Source: Vicinamibacterales bacterium (GTDB lineage Bacteria; Acidobacteriota; Vicinamibacteria; Vicinamibacterales; UBA8438). From it: DNA of 5,623 bases. A program made the translations under genes and the position numbers. The stretch spans positions 1 through 5,623 of the forward strand of contig JASLOY010000260.1 in the NCBI GenBank assembly GCA_030745255.1. The letters are read 5' to 3'. Below are positions 4,412 to 5,623 of this stretch, in pieces; position 1 is the stretch's first letter, and the number at the start of each line of letters is the position of its first letter. The notes beneath the pieces were generated by a model that saw nothing but the letters and a program-made list of their open reading frames with translations, was not told the DNA's origin and did not search any database.

Positions 4412-5487
4412 TGGCCACCCGGTCGATGCCGCCCTGGTTCATCGACCAGACCGTAGGCGTCCAGAGCTTCAAAGACGACCAGGCACTGACCGATGACGAA
4501 ATCGCGACCATCGCGGCGTGGGTCGACGGCGGGGCGCCACAGGGCGACCCGGCCGACATGCCGGCAGCGCTGACCTTCGATACTGATATCTACGCGTGGA
4601 CGCTCCAGGACGAGCTGGGCCGCGAGCCGGACCTGGTGGTGCCGATTCCGGAGCCGTTCCTGGTGCCCGGCGGCAGCCCCAACTGGTGGATCGAGTTCGT
4701 GAGCGACACCGGGCTGACCGAAGACCGCTGGATCAAAGCCTACGAGACCAAGCCTTCGATTGAGGGGTTCCCGGTGGTGCACCACGCCACGACGAGCATG
4801 TTTCAGGAGTCGGCCCCCGAAGAACAGGCGTTCCTCAGCGAGTACGCCCTCGGCAAGACCGGCGACGTTCATCCGGACGGCACGGGTCGTCTGATCAAGG
4901 CGGGCACCAAGCTACGGTGGAACATGCATTACGCGGCGAACCCGAGTGGCGAGGACACGACCGACCGGACGAGCATCGGGCTGTGGCTGTATCCCAGCGG
5001 CTACGAGCCGGAGCATCCGCTGATCAGGCGATCGATCGGCGACGTGACGGATCTCGACATGCCGCCGGGCGCGAACGACGTACGGACTGACGGCTACACG
5101 TTCCTGCAGGAGAACGTGCGGCTCACGGTGTTCCAGCCCCACCTGCACAACCTGGGGAAGCGGCAGTGCCTCGAGGCGATCTACCAGGACGGCCGGGTGC
5201 AGACACTGAGCTGTGCCAACTGGGACTTCGGGTGGCACATCGCCTACAACTACGCGGATGAGGCGCAGCCGTTGCTCCCGAAGGGCACGGTCCTGCACAT
5301 CATCAGTTGGCACGACAACTCCGATGGGAACCGGTGGGCCGCCGACCCGCGGAACTGGGTGGGCTGGGGCAACCGGTCGACCGACGAGATGTCGTTCGCC
5401 CACATCAGCTGGTTCGCCTTGTCCGACGAGGAGTACGACGAGCAGGTCAAGGCGAGGATCGCCGCGCGGACGAGCAACAACAACTGA
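4411..5487 (+). CDS. C-terminal part of the fusion: end of cytochrome c domain plus PHM/DBH-like copper monooxygenase domain
   Basis: A 358-codon frame whose first residues (RSMPPW, then DDEIATIAAWVDGGAPQG) complete the haem c domain begun at 4155; Met6 is the likely distal haem ligand. From about residue 55 it matches the two-domain copper type II ascorbate-dependent monooxygenases (peptidylglycine alpha-hydroxylating monooxygenase, dopamine beta-hydroxylase). His124-His125 (VVHHATTSM) and His173 (NMHYA) fit the CuH site; His244 and His246 (PHLHNLGK) and Met327 (TDEMSF) fit the CuM site, so all six copper ligands are present. Such enzymes hydroxylate unactivated C-H bonds using O2 and two one-electron transfers. 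GTG 4411 is only the frame opening; if translated separately the ATG at 4426, after AAGGTGG (4408-4414), is a possible restart, but the product would lack a signal peptide. Substrate unknown. Confidence 0.85.
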   Translation: MATRSMPPWFIDQTVGVQSFKDDQALTDDEIATIAAWVDGGAPQGDPADMPAALTFDTDIYAWTLQDELGREPDLVVPIPEPFLVPGGSPNWWIEFVSDTGLTEDRWIKAYETKPSIEGFPVVHHATTSMFQESAPEEQAFLSEYALGKTGDVHPDGTGRLIKAGTKLRWNMHYAANPSGEDTTDRTSIGLWLYPSGYEPEHPLIRRSIGDVTDLDMPPGANDVRTDGYTFLQENVRLTVFQPHLHNLGKRQCLEAIYQDGRVQTLSCANWDFGWHIAYNYADEAQPLLPKGTVLHIISWHDNSDGNRWAADPRNWVGWGNRSTDEMSFAHISWFALSDEEYDEQVKARIAARTSNNN

Positions 5488-5520
5488 CAACATCGACCAG
5501 ACGTGAAGGCTGATACGAAG

Positions 5521-5623
5521 ATGAGCACCTATCCGCGACGCGTGGTGTACGGCGTTGCCGTGGCGGCAGCGGTCACGCTCTGGACCGTAGGAGCGTCGGT
5601 GAATGCCCAGACGGTCTACCGGT
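5521..5623 (+). CDS. N-terminus of an exported protein, cut by the window edge
   Basis: ATG 5521 opens 34 codons that continue past the window. The residues form a clear Sec signal peptide: basic RR at 6-7, hydrophobic core about 8-25, and a VNAQ cleavage region near residue 29. GAAGG at 5505-5509 lies 11 bases upstream and is a weak ribosome-binding site. Only 33 bases separate it from the stop of the haem c/copper gene, so the two are probably cotranscribed and the product should work in the same compartment. The mature part seen (TVYR) is too short to assign a family. Confidence 0.7.
   Translation, partial: MSTYPRRVVYGVAVAAAVTLWTVGASVNAQTVYR

Noticed and set aside
4399..5493. Minus-strand open frames opposite the copper monooxygenase domain
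   Set aside because: Antisense shadows; all copper-ligand motifs and the haem continuation are on the plus strand.
1..5623. CRISPR array, tRNA/rRNA, insertion sequence or phage elements
   Set aside because: No regularly spaced repeats, tRNA-like cloverleaf, transposase or terminal inverted repeats were seen on either strand.

Overview
The window is GC-rich bacterial DNA holding two divergent gene groups that meet at an intergenic region of about 410 bases (3744-4154). Almost every product carries an export signal, so this looks like a periplasmic (extracytoplasmic) oxidative module of a Gram-negative-type bacterium. The mix of an exported PQQ beta-propeller enzyme, an exported HpcH/HpaI-like protein, a small Tat-exported molybdopterin oxidoreductase and a haem c/copper monooxygenase fusion resembles gene neighbourhoods I associate with Acidobacteriota (Vicinamibacteria-like). 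That taxonomic guess comes from protein style only and is tentative.

Minus strand, in order of transcription: a Tat-exported sulfite-oxidase-fold molybdopterin protein (3743-3021); a 218-base gap with three or more hairpins, a G-rich block and a possible promoter; a signal-peptide-bearing HpcH/HpaI aldolase-like protein (2802-1855); a 74-base gap; and a soluble quinoprotein dehydrogenase (1780-80). The last 79 bases at the left edge may hold the tail of another gene.

Plus strand: a candidate promoter with a perfect TATAAT lies at about 4059, followed by a gene encoding a secreted c-type cytochrome domain fused to a peptidylglycine-monooxygenase-like copper domain (4155-5487). As written, the gene is interrupted by one extra base at about 4407, giving an 84-codon piece and a 358-codon piece. 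After a 33-base gap a further exported protein begins at 5521 and runs off the right edge.

Together the enzymes suggest oxidation of small organic substrates in the periplasm (quinoprotein, molybdenum enzyme, copper monooxygenase, C-C lyase-like protein), with electrons handled by c-type haem. No substrate can be named from the sequence. The most notable item is the haem c-copper monooxygenase fusion: all six copper ligands of the PHM/DBH family can be located, alongside a tethered haem that could replace ascorbate as electron donor.
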